Shown: piece after piece, positions 10,300 through 19,481 of the stretch
How the letters are laid out: every line of letters begins with the position of its first letter
Position numbering within the stretch: the first letter of the stretch is position 1
Notes under the pieces: model-generated
What the model was told of the DNA's origin: nothing
The model's input: the letters and a program-made list of their open reading frames with translations, nothing else
The model's database searches: none
Assembly (NCBI GenBank): GCA_017460085.1
Contig: JAFUBQ010000001.1
Span: 62,001 to 126,000 of the forward strand
Length of the DNA stretch: 64,000 nt
Source: Alphaproteobacteria bacterium
GTDB taxonomy: Bacteria; Pseudomonadota; Alphaproteobacteria; RF32; CAG-239
Direction of reading: 5' to 3'
Translations under genes and position numbers: made by a program

Positions 10300-10824
10300 T
10301 TATCTAACCAAAAATTTTTTATTCAAAACATATTGCTGAACTTGTTCCGGATCGTATTTTTTAATATTGTTGAAAATGTTTAATTCCGGATTATTTTTCA
10401 TTATTTCCATCAAACCTTTACCAACTTGTACGGCCAATGTATCATCTTTTGAGCGCAAACTGCAAACAAGAAATTTTTTGTTTCCATTTGGCAATTCTTT
10501 GATAATTTTGTCTTTAACGTAATATTTGTAAGTTTTTTGGAATAGTTTTGTTAATTTATTAATATCCGTAATGACTTGGTCTTGCAAAACAATAGACATT
10601 CCGAAAAATGCACCAGAACGACCAGCCGCATCAGAGAAAAGTCTTCCTTCCGGCGGATACATTAAATAACTGTAATATGTATTTCCACTGGGAAGACGTT
10701 GAATATGTAGTTGATTTCCCTTACGATTATCAACATAGTTAAGCTCTAAGTATCTATAATCTTCTTTTGGACAATCAGAACAACTAAATCCCAAAGGAAC
10801 ACCGTATAGAATAAATCTAGACAT
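10300..10824 (-). CDS. Hypothetical protein, orphan cargo gene
   Basis: 174 aa, acidic/basic mixed, no signal peptide or membrane segment. The N-terminal half contains the block GRLFSDAAGRSGAFFGMSIV (about residues 60-79), reminiscent of N-terminal domains I associate with uncharacterised bacterial signalling or conflict proteins; this is a weak impression, not an identification. The C-terminal half is Lys-rich and helical. It is flanked by terminator-like hairpins and lies between two copies of CTCCGACCA (10150 and 10912), so it may be cargo of a separate small insertion. Confidence 0.55.
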   Translation of the reverse strand: MSRFILYGVPLGFSCSDCPKEDYRYLELNYVDNRKGNQLHIQRLPSGNTYYSYLMYPPEGRLFSDAAGRSGAFFGMSIVLQDQVITDINKLTKLFQKTYKYYVKDKIIKELPNGNKKFLVCSLRSKDDTLAVQVGKGLMEIMKNNPELNIFNNIKKYDPEQVQQYVLNKKFLVR

Positions 10825-11239
10825 ACAATTTCTCCATTAAAAACCATAGTCAGATTGTAACACATATTCTGATTAGATGCAACATAATTAAGTCCGTAGA
10901 TTGCACGATGCCTCCGACCAGTATTAAAAAATAAAAACGGATACCTAAAAGTGTCCGTTTTTTCTATACCCCCTTAAAGCCCAGTTCTAGCCACTATTCC
11001 CGCTTTTGGAATTTTGCACGCCGTGTCTGTCAATTTGATTGTTACCCTTTAAAAAGTATACCTATACCCTAAAAGTATACCGAACCATATCTGCCAAACA
11101 AAAAGTGCCGCTTCGTTCTTAACTCATTGATTTGAAATGTTTTACATACAATTTTATTGCTCTTGTGTTTCTAATCTGCTCAAGAGAGGTTGACATTGAG
11201 TTGGAAAATACCCTTAATCCATTGAGAAATAACGATTAA
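10825..11239. other. Intergenic stretch with att-like repeat and direct repeats
   Basis: About 415 nt without a convincing gene. Contents: CTCCGACCA at 10912-10920, identical to the tRNA-Pro 3' end; a terminator hairpin at 10936-10963; and GTATACC repeats at about 11057-11092 (AAAAGTATACC twice), which may be recombinase or repressor sites. I looked on both strands for an integrase remnant and did not find one. Confidence 0.45.
10936..10963 (+). terminator. Rho-independent terminator-like hairpin
   Basis: AACGGA and TCCGTT arms closing a short loop, followed by TTTTTTC. Just right of the second CTCCGACCA copy. Confidence 0.6.
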
Positions 11240-11428
11240 TTAACTTTTCTCTTTTTCTGATTGCAAAAGAGCTTGGCAATAATGAATGGCCCCGTCTTCA
11301 TTAATATAAGTTGAAACGCCCCCAAGAGGCAAATACCCCTTTTGTAAAAATTCAACCACCTTATCTTCAAAAGTATCGCGATATTCTTCATCAATGACGA
11401 TGTATGATTTATTATTGTCGTATTTCAT
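11240..11428 (-). CDS. DUF1737-like small protein
   Basis: 62 aa. The spaced pattern YIVID...FEDKVVEFLQKGYLPLGGVS...YCQALL matches short DUF1737 proteins, in which a helix, a G[WY]xPxGG turn and a final YxQAL strand recur. No function is known. Ten bases separate it from the upstream zinc-ribbon ORF, so they probably form a two-gene unit facing away from the restriction operon. Confidence 0.6.
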   Translation of the reverse strand: MKYDNNKSYIVIDEEYRDTFEDKVVEFLQKGYLPLGGVSTYINEDGAIHYCQALLQSEKEKS

Positions 11429-11437
11429 GTAAAACTC

Positions 11438-11665
11438 CTACCAATTAAATTCTTTGTCAGGATCGTGTTCACTTTCGGGGAAGTTTTTCTTGCAATCGTT
11501 GCAATGGTATTTCGGAGAATCGTTGTAATAACAGCATCCTCCAAGATGAATTTCCCCTTTTTCTAAGGCTTCGTTCAGCTCTTCATCAAAAGCGACCTCG
11601 CCATAGACAATGTGGGCGATGTTTTCGCTTTGACAATAAGGGCAGACTATTTTTGTATGCTTCAT
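11438..11665 (-). CDS. Small zinc-ribbon protein
   Basis: 75 aa from ATG 11665, chosen because MKHTKIVCPYC starts the conserved part; upstream in-frame codons look non-coding. CPYC near the N-terminus and HCNDC near the C-terminus form a CxxC...CxxC zinc-binding pair, with a YNDSPKY loop between. Function unknown; likely a nucleic-acid or protein-binding zinc ribbon. Confidence 0.55.
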   Translation of the reverse strand: MKHTKIVCPYCQSENIAHIVYGEVAFDEELNEALEKGEIHLGGCCYYNDSPKYHCNDCKKNFPESEHDPDKEFNW

Positions 11666-11812
11666 TTTCAGATCCCATAAATTGCATTTTTGATAATGAT
11701 ACATGGTATAAAAATTTTTTTCAAGTCCTGATGGTAATGCCTGATTTTTTATCAAATTCAAGCAGACCAAGACTTTCGAATTCAAAAAAATAAGGAAATT
11801 TTTTCATTTCCC

Positions 11813-11841
11813 TTGCAATTATTTAAGGATTTGGGTATTTT
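11813..11841 (+). promoter_or_regulatory. Candidate promoter of the mod-res-helicase operon
   Basis: TTGCAA, 17-bp spacer, TATTTT, 36 nt ahead of the mod start. Matches a sigma-70-type layout; inferred only from sequence. Confidence 0.4.
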
Positions 11842-11877
11842 AATAGCCATGTAAAATTCAAAAAAACGGAGCACTTC

Positions 11878-13692
11878 ATGCAAGAATTGGATATTAAAAA
11901 GTTGGATGGCAAGAGTTTGGACGTGGCTGAGACGGATAAAGAACGTTTGAAAACCGTGTTTCCGCAATGTTTTGTTGAGGGCAAGCTGGATATTGACAAG
12001 CTGCTATCACTATGTGGCGAATATATCGACAATGACTTTGAAAAGTATAAGTTTGAATGGAAAGGTAAATCCGATTGCTTGCGCATTGCCGGAAAGCGTT
12101 CCACCGGCACGCTCCGTCCTTGTCCAGAAGAAAGTGTGGACTTTGAAAATACCAATAATCTGTATATTGAGGGCGATAATTTAGAAGTCTTAAAGCTTCT
12201 GCAAACAGCTTATTACCGCAAGGTTAAAATGATTTACATTGATCCACCGTATAATACCGGTAACGATTTTGTGTATGAGGACGATTTCAAGGATCCTATG
12301 GCCAAATATAAAGAGATAACCAGCCAAACCACAAAATCCAACCCTGAAACGATGGGGCGTTATCATACAAACTGGCTGAACATGATGTATCCGCGCTTGC
12401 GTTTGGCCGCCAACTTGCTCCGTGACGATGGCGTTATTTTCATCAGCATTGATGATAATGAAGTGGATAACCTAAAGAAAATTTGTAATGAGGTATTCGG
12501 AGAAGAAAATTTTGTAATTAATATTTCTTGGAGAAGAACGGATAATCAACCAAATATTGGCAATGTTGCTCGTGTTAAAGAGTATATATTGGTTTATGCA
12601 AAAGAAATTAAAAGTTTATCCTTAAATAAGCTACCACTTACTGAAAAAGCAATAAATGAATATAGATATGAGGATAAAAAAGGTAAATTTAGAAGAGCTA
12701 TAATGCTTGATAAGACCAGAGGAAGGCATACCTACGAGATAAAAACGCCTTCTGGAAAAATATTGACTGGTCCATGGATGCTCAAAGAAGAAGAGTTTAA
12801 CAAACTTGTCGAAGCAGATGGTGTATACTGGACAAGTGGTGGAGAAGAACAACCATATGGAAAAATTTACTTACATGAAAGCAAAGGTCAAATACCAAAT
12901 GATTTTTGGGGAATAGAATTTGGAACAAACCAGCGTGGTAGCTTAGAAGTAGAAAAACTATTTGAACAAAGATTATTTGATTTTCCTAAACCTGTATCTT
13001 TAATTAAAAACATTATAAACTTAGGTTCTTCTGATAATGACATTGTTCTCGACTTTTTCTCCGGTTCGGCAACCACTGCCCATGCGGTTATGCAATTAAA
13101 CGCGGAAGACGGTTGTAAACGTCAGTTCATCATGGTGCAACTTCCGGAATTAACTGATGAGAAATCCGAAGCATTCAAAGGCGGATATAAAAACATTTGT
13201 GAAATCGGTAAAGAGCGCATTCGCCGTGCCGGTGCAAAAATCAAAGAGCAAAACGCTGATGTGGATGTTGGCTTTAAGGTTTTGAAACTTGATACTTCAA
13301 ATCTTAATAAATGGGATGATACACCGCTTGCCAGCACCGAAACCGCTGATTTATTCGCTCGTATGGACGGTATGATCGAGAGCATAAAGAAAGGTCGCTC
13401 CGAACTTGATGTCGTTTATGAAGTGATGCTAAAGCTCGGTATTCCGGCAACTTATAAGGTATTTGAAAATAATATCAACGGTCGCAAAGTCTATTCCATC
13501 GGCGATGACGGACTTATTCTCGTATGCTTGGACGGCTCAAATGGCGGCATTACTCCGGAAGACGTAACCGCGATGTGCGAATTTTCGCCGGCAAAAATTG
13601 TCGCGGCTGAAGAAGCCTTTAAGGACGATGTTGCCCTCTCAAACGCTTTCTATATAAGCAAAGACAGCGGTGTTGAAATTATGTTGCTGTAG
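11878..13692 (+). CDS. mod: Type III restriction-modification system, DNA adenine methyltransferase (Mod)
   Basis: 604 aa, normal size. A beta-class methyltransferase: the catalytic DPPYNTGND motif (about residue 121) comes before the SAM-binding FxGxG-like motif LDFFSGSATTAHAV (about 390). It methylates adenine on one strand of a short asymmetric site and supplies specificity to the Mod-Res complex. The central part (about residues 205-390, bases 12490-13050), where the target recognition domain lies, is visibly more AT-rich than its flanks, suggesting exchange of the recognition domain. ATG 11878 has GGAG nine bases upstream. res follows after 8 nt. Confidence 0.94.
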   Translation: MQELDIKKLDGKSLDVAETDKERLKTVFPQCFVEGKLDIDKLLSLCGEYIDNDFEKYKFEWKGKSDCLRIAGKRSTGTLRPCPEESVDFENTNNLYIEGDNLEVLKLLQTAYYRKVKMIYIDPPYNTGNDFVYEDDFKDPMAKYKEITSQTTKSNPETMGRYHTNWLNMMYPRLRLAANLLRDDGVIFISIDDNEVDNLKKICNEVFGEENFVINISWRRTDNQPNIGNVARVKEYILVYAKEIKSLSLNKLPLTEKAINEYRYEDKKGKFRRAIMLDKTRGRHTYEIKTPSGKILTGPWMLKEEEFNKLVEADGVYWTSGGEEQPYGKIYLHESKGQIPNDFWGIEFGTNQRGSLEVEKLFEQRLFDFPKPVSLIKNIINLGSSDNDIVLDFFSGSATTAHAVMQLNAEDGCKRQFIMVQLPELTDEKSEAFKGGYKNICEIGKERIRRAGAKIKEQNADVDVGFKVLKLDTSNLNKWDDTPLASTETADLFARMDGMIESIKKGRSELDVVYEVMLKLGIPATYKVFENNINGRKVYSIGDDGLILVCLDGSNGGITPEDVTAMCEFSPAKIVAAEEAFKDDVALSNAFYISKDSGVEIMLL

Positions 13693-13700
13693 GAGCGGTT

Positions 13701-16700
13701 ATGAAACTAAAGTTTAAGAATCAAGAATTTCAAACCGATGCCGTGAATGCGGCGGTGGAGCTGTTCAAAGGCCAAGAAAAAGCCAACATGACTTTTTCGA
13801 TTGCCGATAACTCCGCGCAAGCCTCTTTTTTGCAAAATGAATTCGGTTTCGGTAACAAGTTGGTGTTAGATGAGGAAACTATAAACAACAATCTTCATGC
13901 AATCCAAAAGGCTCATTCTCTGCCACAAACCAACATTGACGGCATTAAGGCGGTGCCGCTTTCAATCGAAATGGAAACCGGAACTGGCAAAACTTTCGTT
14001 TATACCAAAACAATTTTGGAGCTTAACCACCGCTACGGCTTTACAAAGTTCATTATTGTTGTGCCGAGTGTGGCTATTCGCGAGGGCGTAAACAAGTCAT
14101 TTCAGGTTACGGAAGAATATTTCAAAAATCAGTATGACAGCGTGCCGTACCGCTATTTTATTTATAATTCGGCAAAACTCTCGGATGTCCGCACTTTCGC
14201 AACTTCAAGCAATATCGAGATTATGATTATCAATATTGACGCGTTCAAAAAAGCCGAAAACGTTATCAACCAAGAACAGGATAAACTTAACGGCGAAACG
14301 GCTATGCGCTATATTCAGGACACAAATCCGGTTGTGATTATTGACGAGCCGCAAAGTGTTGATAATACGCCAAAGGCAAAGGAAGCCATCGCGATGCTTA
14401 ATCCGCTGTGCGTTTTGCGTTATTCCGCCACCCACCGCGAAAAGCAGAATCTTGTCTATCGTTTGACACCGGTTGATGCGTACCAAATGGGCTTGGTTAA
14501 GCAAATCAGCGTTATTTCAAACTCGGTTATTAACGATTCAAACAAGCCGTATATCGCCTTAAAAGACGTTTCAAACGCCAACGGCTTTTCGGCGAAAATT
14601 GAGATTGATGTGGAAGATGAAAACGGTCATGTTACCCGTAAAGTCATAACGGTCAAGCCGAATGACGACTTATTTATGAAATCCGGTCACCGCAAAATTT
14701 ATGACGGTTACGTTGTCGCCGGTATTGATTGCACCAAAGGTTTTGAGGGCGTGGAATTTGCTAATTCCGAATATGTTGCCTTAGGTAAAGCCATCGGTAG
14801 CGTTGATGAAAACGTTTTGAAGCGTGCGCAAATTTTTCAAACTATCAAAACGCACCTCGATAAAGAACTGCGCTATTTTGATATGGGTATTAAGGTTTTG
14901 TCGCTGTTCTTTATTGATGAAGTTAAAAAATATCGCCAAGAAGACGGAAGCAAGGGCATTTATGCCGAAATGTTTGAAGAATGCTATAACGAGCTGATAA
15001 ACAGGCCGAAATATGCTATTTTGAAAACAAAATTTGATACAGACGTAAATAAAGCTCATGACGGTTACTTCTCCCAAGATAAAAAAGGTAAATATAAGGA
15101 TACCAAAGGCGATACGCAGGCTGATGACGACACCTACAATACCATCATGAAAGATAAAGAGTGGCTGTTGTCGTTTGAATGTCCGCTCCGCTTTATTTTC
15201 TCGCACTCGGCGTTAAAAGAGGGCTGGGATAATCCGAATGTCTTTCAAGTTTGCACTTTGATTGAACAAAAGTCGCTGTTTACTTGCCGCCAAAAAGTCG
15301 GGCGCGGTCTAAGACTTTGCGTAAATCAAGACGGCGAGCGAATTGAAGATAAAGATATTAACGTATTACACGTTATCGCTAATGAGAGTTTTGCCGAATT
15401 TGCCGAGAAACTGCAAAAAGAAATTGAAGACGAAACCGGCGTTCGCTTTGGTATGTTCGAGTTGGATATGCTTATCGGCTTTACTTATGATGAAGAAGTC
15501 GAGGTTGAGCGTAAAGTTAGCGAAAGCGAGGCCACCGCTATTGTGGAAGATTTACAAAAATTCGGCGTAATTGATAATGTCGGATATGTTAAACCGGAAA
15601 TTCAACCGGAAGAAGTTAAGATTGAAAATATACCGATACCGGAGCCGGTAAAAGCTCACGTTCAAGAAATGATAAAGACTTCACGGCCTGTTTCGGTTGC
15701 CGCGCTTGTAAATACCTCTTATAAGGAAAAAGTCGTTGAGAAAAAGGCTTTTGATTACGAGCAAGCCGTCGCTATCATGGAAGAATTGAAAGAAAAGAAA
15801 GTTATCGACAATAAGGGCAAGATTAAAGACACGATAAAAGCTCAGCTTGCCGCCGGTACGCTTAATTTAAGCGAACGGTGGTCTAAAGCCGCGCAACGTG
15901 CCGTTTTGCAATCTATGAACAAAGCGGAAAACAAACTCAATATTCGCGATGCTTCCAAAGATGTAACGGTTAAACTCAATAAACGCGCCTTATTGTCGCC
16001 GGAATTTATGGAATTGTGGAATAAAATCAAGCAAAAGACGACATACCGTGTCCAATTTGATTTGGATAAGCTGATAGCGCAAAGTATCATAGATATTAAG
16101 AGAATGCCTGAAATTGCCTCGGCACGCTTGGTAAGTCAATCGGCTTCGCTTGATATTCAAAAATCCGGTATCACTACGCAAACCGGCTCAATGTATGCCC
16201 AAAACTTAGAAAAGAGTTATGACGTTTTACCGGATATATTGCGTTTAATCTCAACCAAAACACTATTGAAACGTTCCACAATAAATAAAATCATTCAAGA
16301 AAGCGGACGTGCCACCGACTTTTTGAAAAATCCGCAAGAGTTTTATGAAAAGGTTTTGGAAATTATCCAACGTAACCGCCACGCTTTAGCTATTGACGGT
16401 ATAAAATATATCAAACTTGCCGGCGAAGAATATGCCGTGCAAGAGATTTTCTCAAGTGAAGAACTGATTGCTAACCTTGAACGTAATGCTGTTGCGGTTA
16501 AAAATAGCGTTTATGATTATGTTATTTATGACAGTAGTACGGTTGAAAAGCCGTTTGCCGTTGCTTTGGACGAAGATCCAGATGTTAAGATGTTCTTCAA
16601 AATACCAAGCCGTTTCAAGATTGACACGCCTATCGGCACATATAATCCGGACTGGGCGGTTTATTTAGAGAAAAACGGCGAACAAAAACTGTATTTCGTG

Positions 16701-16853
16701 CTTGAAACAAAAGGTACAAACCTATTCTACGGCTTGCGTCCGGAAGAACAACAAAAAATCCATTGCGGCGCACAGCATTTCAAAGCTCTTGATGGTGTTG
16801 TTTATTCCGAAAAACCGATTAGAAACTGGCAGGAATTTAAGAAAACGGTGTAA
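13701..16853 (+). CDS. res: Type III restriction endonuclease/helicase subunit (Res)
   Basis: 1050 aa. An SF2 helicase with Walker A ETGTGKTFVY (about residue 93), a DEPQ box (IIDEPQS, about 214), SAT motif (YSATHRE, about 237) and motif VI QKVGRGLR (about 533). The C-terminus has a PD-(E/D)xK nuclease, PDWAVYL ... LETKG (about residues 983-1010). With Mod it moves along DNA and cleaves when two unmodified sites meet. It lies in one operon with mod and a downstream helicase. Confidence 0.94.
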   Translation: MKLKFKNQEFQTDAVNAAVELFKGQEKANMTFSIADNSAQASFLQNEFGFGNKLVLDEETINNNLHAIQKAHSLPQTNIDGIKAVPLSIEMETGTGKTFVYTKTILELNHRYGFTKFIIVVPSVAIREGVNKSFQVTEEYFKNQYDSVPYRYFIYNSAKLSDVRTFATSSNIEIMIINIDAFKKAENVINQEQDKLNGETAMRYIQDTNPVVIIDEPQSVDNTPKAKEAIAMLNPLCVLRYSATHREKQNLVYRLTPVDAYQMGLVKQISVISNSVINDSNKPYIALKDVSNANGFSAKIEIDVEDENGHVTRKVITVKPNDDLFMKSGHRKIYDGYVVAGIDCTKGFEGVEFANSEYVALGKAIGSVDENVLKRAQIFQTIKTHLDKELRYFDMGIKVLSLFFIDEVKKYRQEDGSKGIYAEMFEECYNELINRPKYAILKTKFDTDVNKAHDGYFSQDKKGKYKDTKGDTQADDDTYNTIMKDKEWLLSFECPLRFIFSHSALKEGWDNPNVFQVCTLIEQKSLFTCRQKVGRGLRLCVNQDGERIEDKDINVLHVIANESFAEFAEKLQKEIEDETGVRFGMFELDMLIGFTYDEEVEVERKVSESEATAIVEDLQKFGVIDNVGYVKPEIQPEEVKIENIPIPEPVKAHVQEMIKTSRPVSVAALVNTSYKEKVVEKKAFDYEQAVAIMEELKEKKVIDNKGKIKDTIKAQLAAGTLNLSERWSKAAQRAVLQSMNKAENKLNIRDASKDVTVKLNKRALLSPEFMELWNKIKQKTTYRVQFDLDKLIAQSIIDIKRMPEIASARLVSQSASLDIQKSGITTQTGSMYAQNLEKSYDVLPDILRLISTKTLLKRSTINKIIQESGRATDFLKNPQEFYEKVLEIIQRNRHALAIDGIKYIKLAGEEYAVQEIFSSEELIANLERNAVAVKNSVYDYVIYDSSTVEKPFAVALDEDPDVKMFFKIPSRFKIDTPIGTYNPDWAVYLEKNGEQKLYFVLETKGTNLFYGLRPEEQQKIHCGAQHFKALDGVVYSEKPIRNWQEFKKTV

Positions 16854-16856
16854 AAT

Positions 16857-19439
16857 ATGGAAGAAACTAAGCCGTATCGTTTTGTGTCCGAATTTGCCGC
16901 TATGGTGGAAGCCAGACGGTTGGCAAGTTTCCGTAATGACGATAATTTGCTCGCGGTTTATGCTTCCTCAAAAATTAAAGTATTACCTTATCAAATAGCC
17001 GCGGCGCGATTTGCCTTACGTTCAAAACTGATTAAAGGCTGTATCTTGTGTGATGAGGGTTCTCTCGGCAAAACTTATGAGGCTTTGCTTGTGGTAGCTC
17101 AGCGGTGGTATGAGGGAAAAGAACATATATTAGTCGTTATACCGGCAAATTTGACGGCTCAATGGCAACAAAAACTTGATGAAGAATTCACTTTACCGGT
17201 TATCAAGTTGGAAGAATATACCGCCGACAGTAAAGGTATTTGCCTTGTAACGTATGATGACGTTATTCGCGAGGCAGAAAAAATCAAAAGTATTCGCTGG
17301 GATTTAGCCGTGTTTGATGAGGCAGATTTCCTATTTAAGCCGGACAATAAATCGGTAATAGCCATTAAAGACGCGGTCGGCGATGCTTTCAAACTATTAT
17401 TGACGCCGACACCGATAACAATGAGTATCATGGACATTTACGGACTGATACATTTTATTGATGAAAGTGTTTTGCCGGATGCTGACAGCTTTTATCGTCG
17501 GTATTTTAGAAAACCAGAAAACTATCCGGAGCTATCGAACTGGGTATCGCAATTTGCTTTTCGTACTCTCAAAAGTCAAGCAAGCCAGTATGTGAACTTT
17601 ACGCGCCGCTTGCCGGTTGTTTTGAACTATGTGCCTAAAGATGATGAAAAGAAGATTTATATCTTAACCGAAAAATACTTAAATTTAGCTGAAAAGCAGG
17701 CTTATCCGCAAATGGATAATTATCAACTGACTTTGATGTTTTACCACATTTTGGCCTCATCACCACAAGCATTTGCCACAATGTTGGAAGCACCTATTGA
17801 GCGAACACAAGGCGATGAACGTGTTATTTTGGAATCAATGCGCGATATGGCGGCAAAAATTACGCAAACCGCCAAAATGGAAGAATTTCTAAAAGCTATT
17901 AAAACGACATTTGCACACTTAAAATTGCGTAAAGAAACACAAAAAGCGATTGTGTTCGTGGATAATCTTGCCACCGTGCCAGTTTTGGCAAATTTGCTTA
18001 AAACCGCCGGATATAATGTCATCAAGCATACAGAAAATGATGCTCTGCCACGTTTTCGGGCAGAAAAAGATTTGCAAATTTTAATTTGTAATGATGCTAT
18101 GGCCAAAGGACTGGATATTGAATACTGTCCTGTGGTTATCAATTATGATTTACTTTATAATGCTGTGGAAATGGAACAGCGTATCTGTCGTTGCCACCGA
18201 CAAGGCCAGCAATCCGATGTTTTAGTTATCAATCTTTTAAGCAAAGAAAATATCTCGGATGTTCGTATTTTGGAGCTTATAAACAAGCGTACTCTGCAAT
18301 TTGAGGGCATTTTCGGTATGTCGGACGATATTGTCGGTAATTTTGATGTTAAACTGGAAGATGTTTTGCAAAAACGCCGTACGCTTAGTGATATACGCGC
18401 AGATATGGAAACAAACTTGGAAGTAAACCGCGAGCCGAATGAGCGCATTGTTTCAGCGGCTGAAAGTTCTCTCTTTACCACGTTTACCAAAGATATTGCC
18501 GAGAAAGTATCGATTTCGCCGAAATACATAGAGGAACAAGCTGAATTCTTAAATAAGGATTTATGGGAAGTTGTGAAGTTTTACTTTGCGACAAAGCATC
18601 CGGAATATGTGATCGATGACTTCAATCAAACGCTGACTTTACCGGACGATGAAGAATTGCCGCACATGTTTTACTATTACACCGGCACAAGAAATGTGCC
18701 ATACACCGGTCGCAGGACTTATGGAATGAGTAAAGATTTTAAGCCGGCCGCAGGGCGCATCACTTTAACATCCGTGCTTGTTCGTGGTATTTTACAAGAA
18801 ATATCATGCTCTGACAAAGCGGACATTAAAACCGTTGAGCCAACAGAAAAATGCAATATAAAGTTCTATAACATCGTCTTACGTAATCGCCGCCGGCAGT
18901 ATTTATCAGAGTATGACATTTTGGTTGGTACGACACCTGATGGACGGCTCATGACTGATGAGGAATGCCAAAAAATTATCAATCAACCGGTTAGTGAATT
19001 TATAGCTGAAGAAAAGAGGAATCCGTATTGGCTAAAAACGACTGGCGGTTCATCGCGAGATTTGTTAGATACACGCATCCAGCGCGACCTTAAGGAACGT
19101 TATGTAAATGATTATACCAAAAAGTTTGATACGGATGTTGATTTAATTAAAATAAAAGCCAGCCGCCAAAAATCTGTCCTAGAGCAAAACATTTCAGAAG
19201 CAAGGCAAGAGGTTAAAAAAATTCGTGAGACAATATCCTCCGCTTCAGACCGGCTCACGGAATTAAGAATTCAAAAACAGCTGAATGTCGCTGAAAAAGA
19301 GCTTAAACGAAAAGAAGAAGGCTTGTTTTTAGATCAGGCCCGAATTGATGTCGCCGCCGAAGATGAAATAGACCTCATCAGAGGCGTTGACGGTATAGAA
19401 TTTGACCTTTATCAAATTTTTGAGGCTAATTTATATTAA
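16857..19439 (+). CDS. SNF2-type DEAD/DEAH helicase, third gene of the type III RM operon
   Basis: 860 aa. Its ATG lies three bases after the res stop (TAAAATATG), so expression is coupled. Walker A is in DEGSLGKTYEALL (about residue 66), Walker B in VFDEADF (about 150), an LTPTP motif III follows, and the second RecA lobe ends in the arginine motif QRICRCHRQGQQSD (about 440-453), a hallmark of SNF2/RapA-like translocases. The last about 130 residues are coiled-coil rich. Classical type III systems have only mod and res, so this is an accessory subunit; DISARM-type systems carry a comparable SNF2 protein. Precise role unknown. Confidence 0.8.
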   Translation: MEETKPYRFVSEFAAMVEARRLASFRNDDNLLAVYASSKIKVLPYQIAAARFALRSKLIKGCILCDEGSLGKTYEALLVVAQRWYEGKEHILVVIPANLTAQWQQKLDEEFTLPVIKLEEYTADSKGICLVTYDDVIREAEKIKSIRWDLAVFDEADFLFKPDNKSVIAIKDAVGDAFKLLLTPTPITMSIMDIYGLIHFIDESVLPDADSFYRRYFRKPENYPELSNWVSQFAFRTLKSQASQYVNFTRRLPVVLNYVPKDDEKKIYILTEKYLNLAEKQAYPQMDNYQLTLMFYHILASSPQAFATMLEAPIERTQGDERVILESMRDMAAKITQTAKMEEFLKAIKTTFAHLKLRKETQKAIVFVDNLATVPVLANLLKTAGYNVIKHTENDALPRFRAEKDLQILICNDAMAKGLDIEYCPVVINYDLLYNAVEMEQRICRCHRQGQQSDVLVINLLSKENISDVRILELINKRTLQFEGIFGMSDDIVGNFDVKLEDVLQKRRTLSDIRADMETNLEVNREPNERIVSAAESSLFTTFTKDIAEKVSISPKYIEEQAEFLNKDLWEVVKFYFATKHPEYVIDDFNQTLTLPDDEELPHMFYYYTGTRNVPYTGRRTYGMSKDFKPAAGRITLTSVLVRGILQEISCSDKADIKTVEPTEKCNIKFYNIVLRNRRRQYLSEYDILVGTTPDGRLMTDEECQKIINQPVSEFIAEEKRNPYWLKTTGGSSRDLLDTRIQRDLKERYVNDYTKKFDTDVDLIKIKASRQKSVLEQNISEARQEVKKIRETISSASDRLTELRIQKQLNVAEKELKRKEEGLFLDQARIDVAAEDEIDLIRGVDGIEFDLYQIFEANLY

Positions 19440-19481
19440 TTTAACACTTTCCCATTCATCGTCTAAGAATGGCGTTGTACC

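Noticed and set aside
10941-11160. Integrase remnant beside tRNA-Pro
   Set aside because: No Arg or Tyr box of a tyrosine recombinase could be read in any frame.
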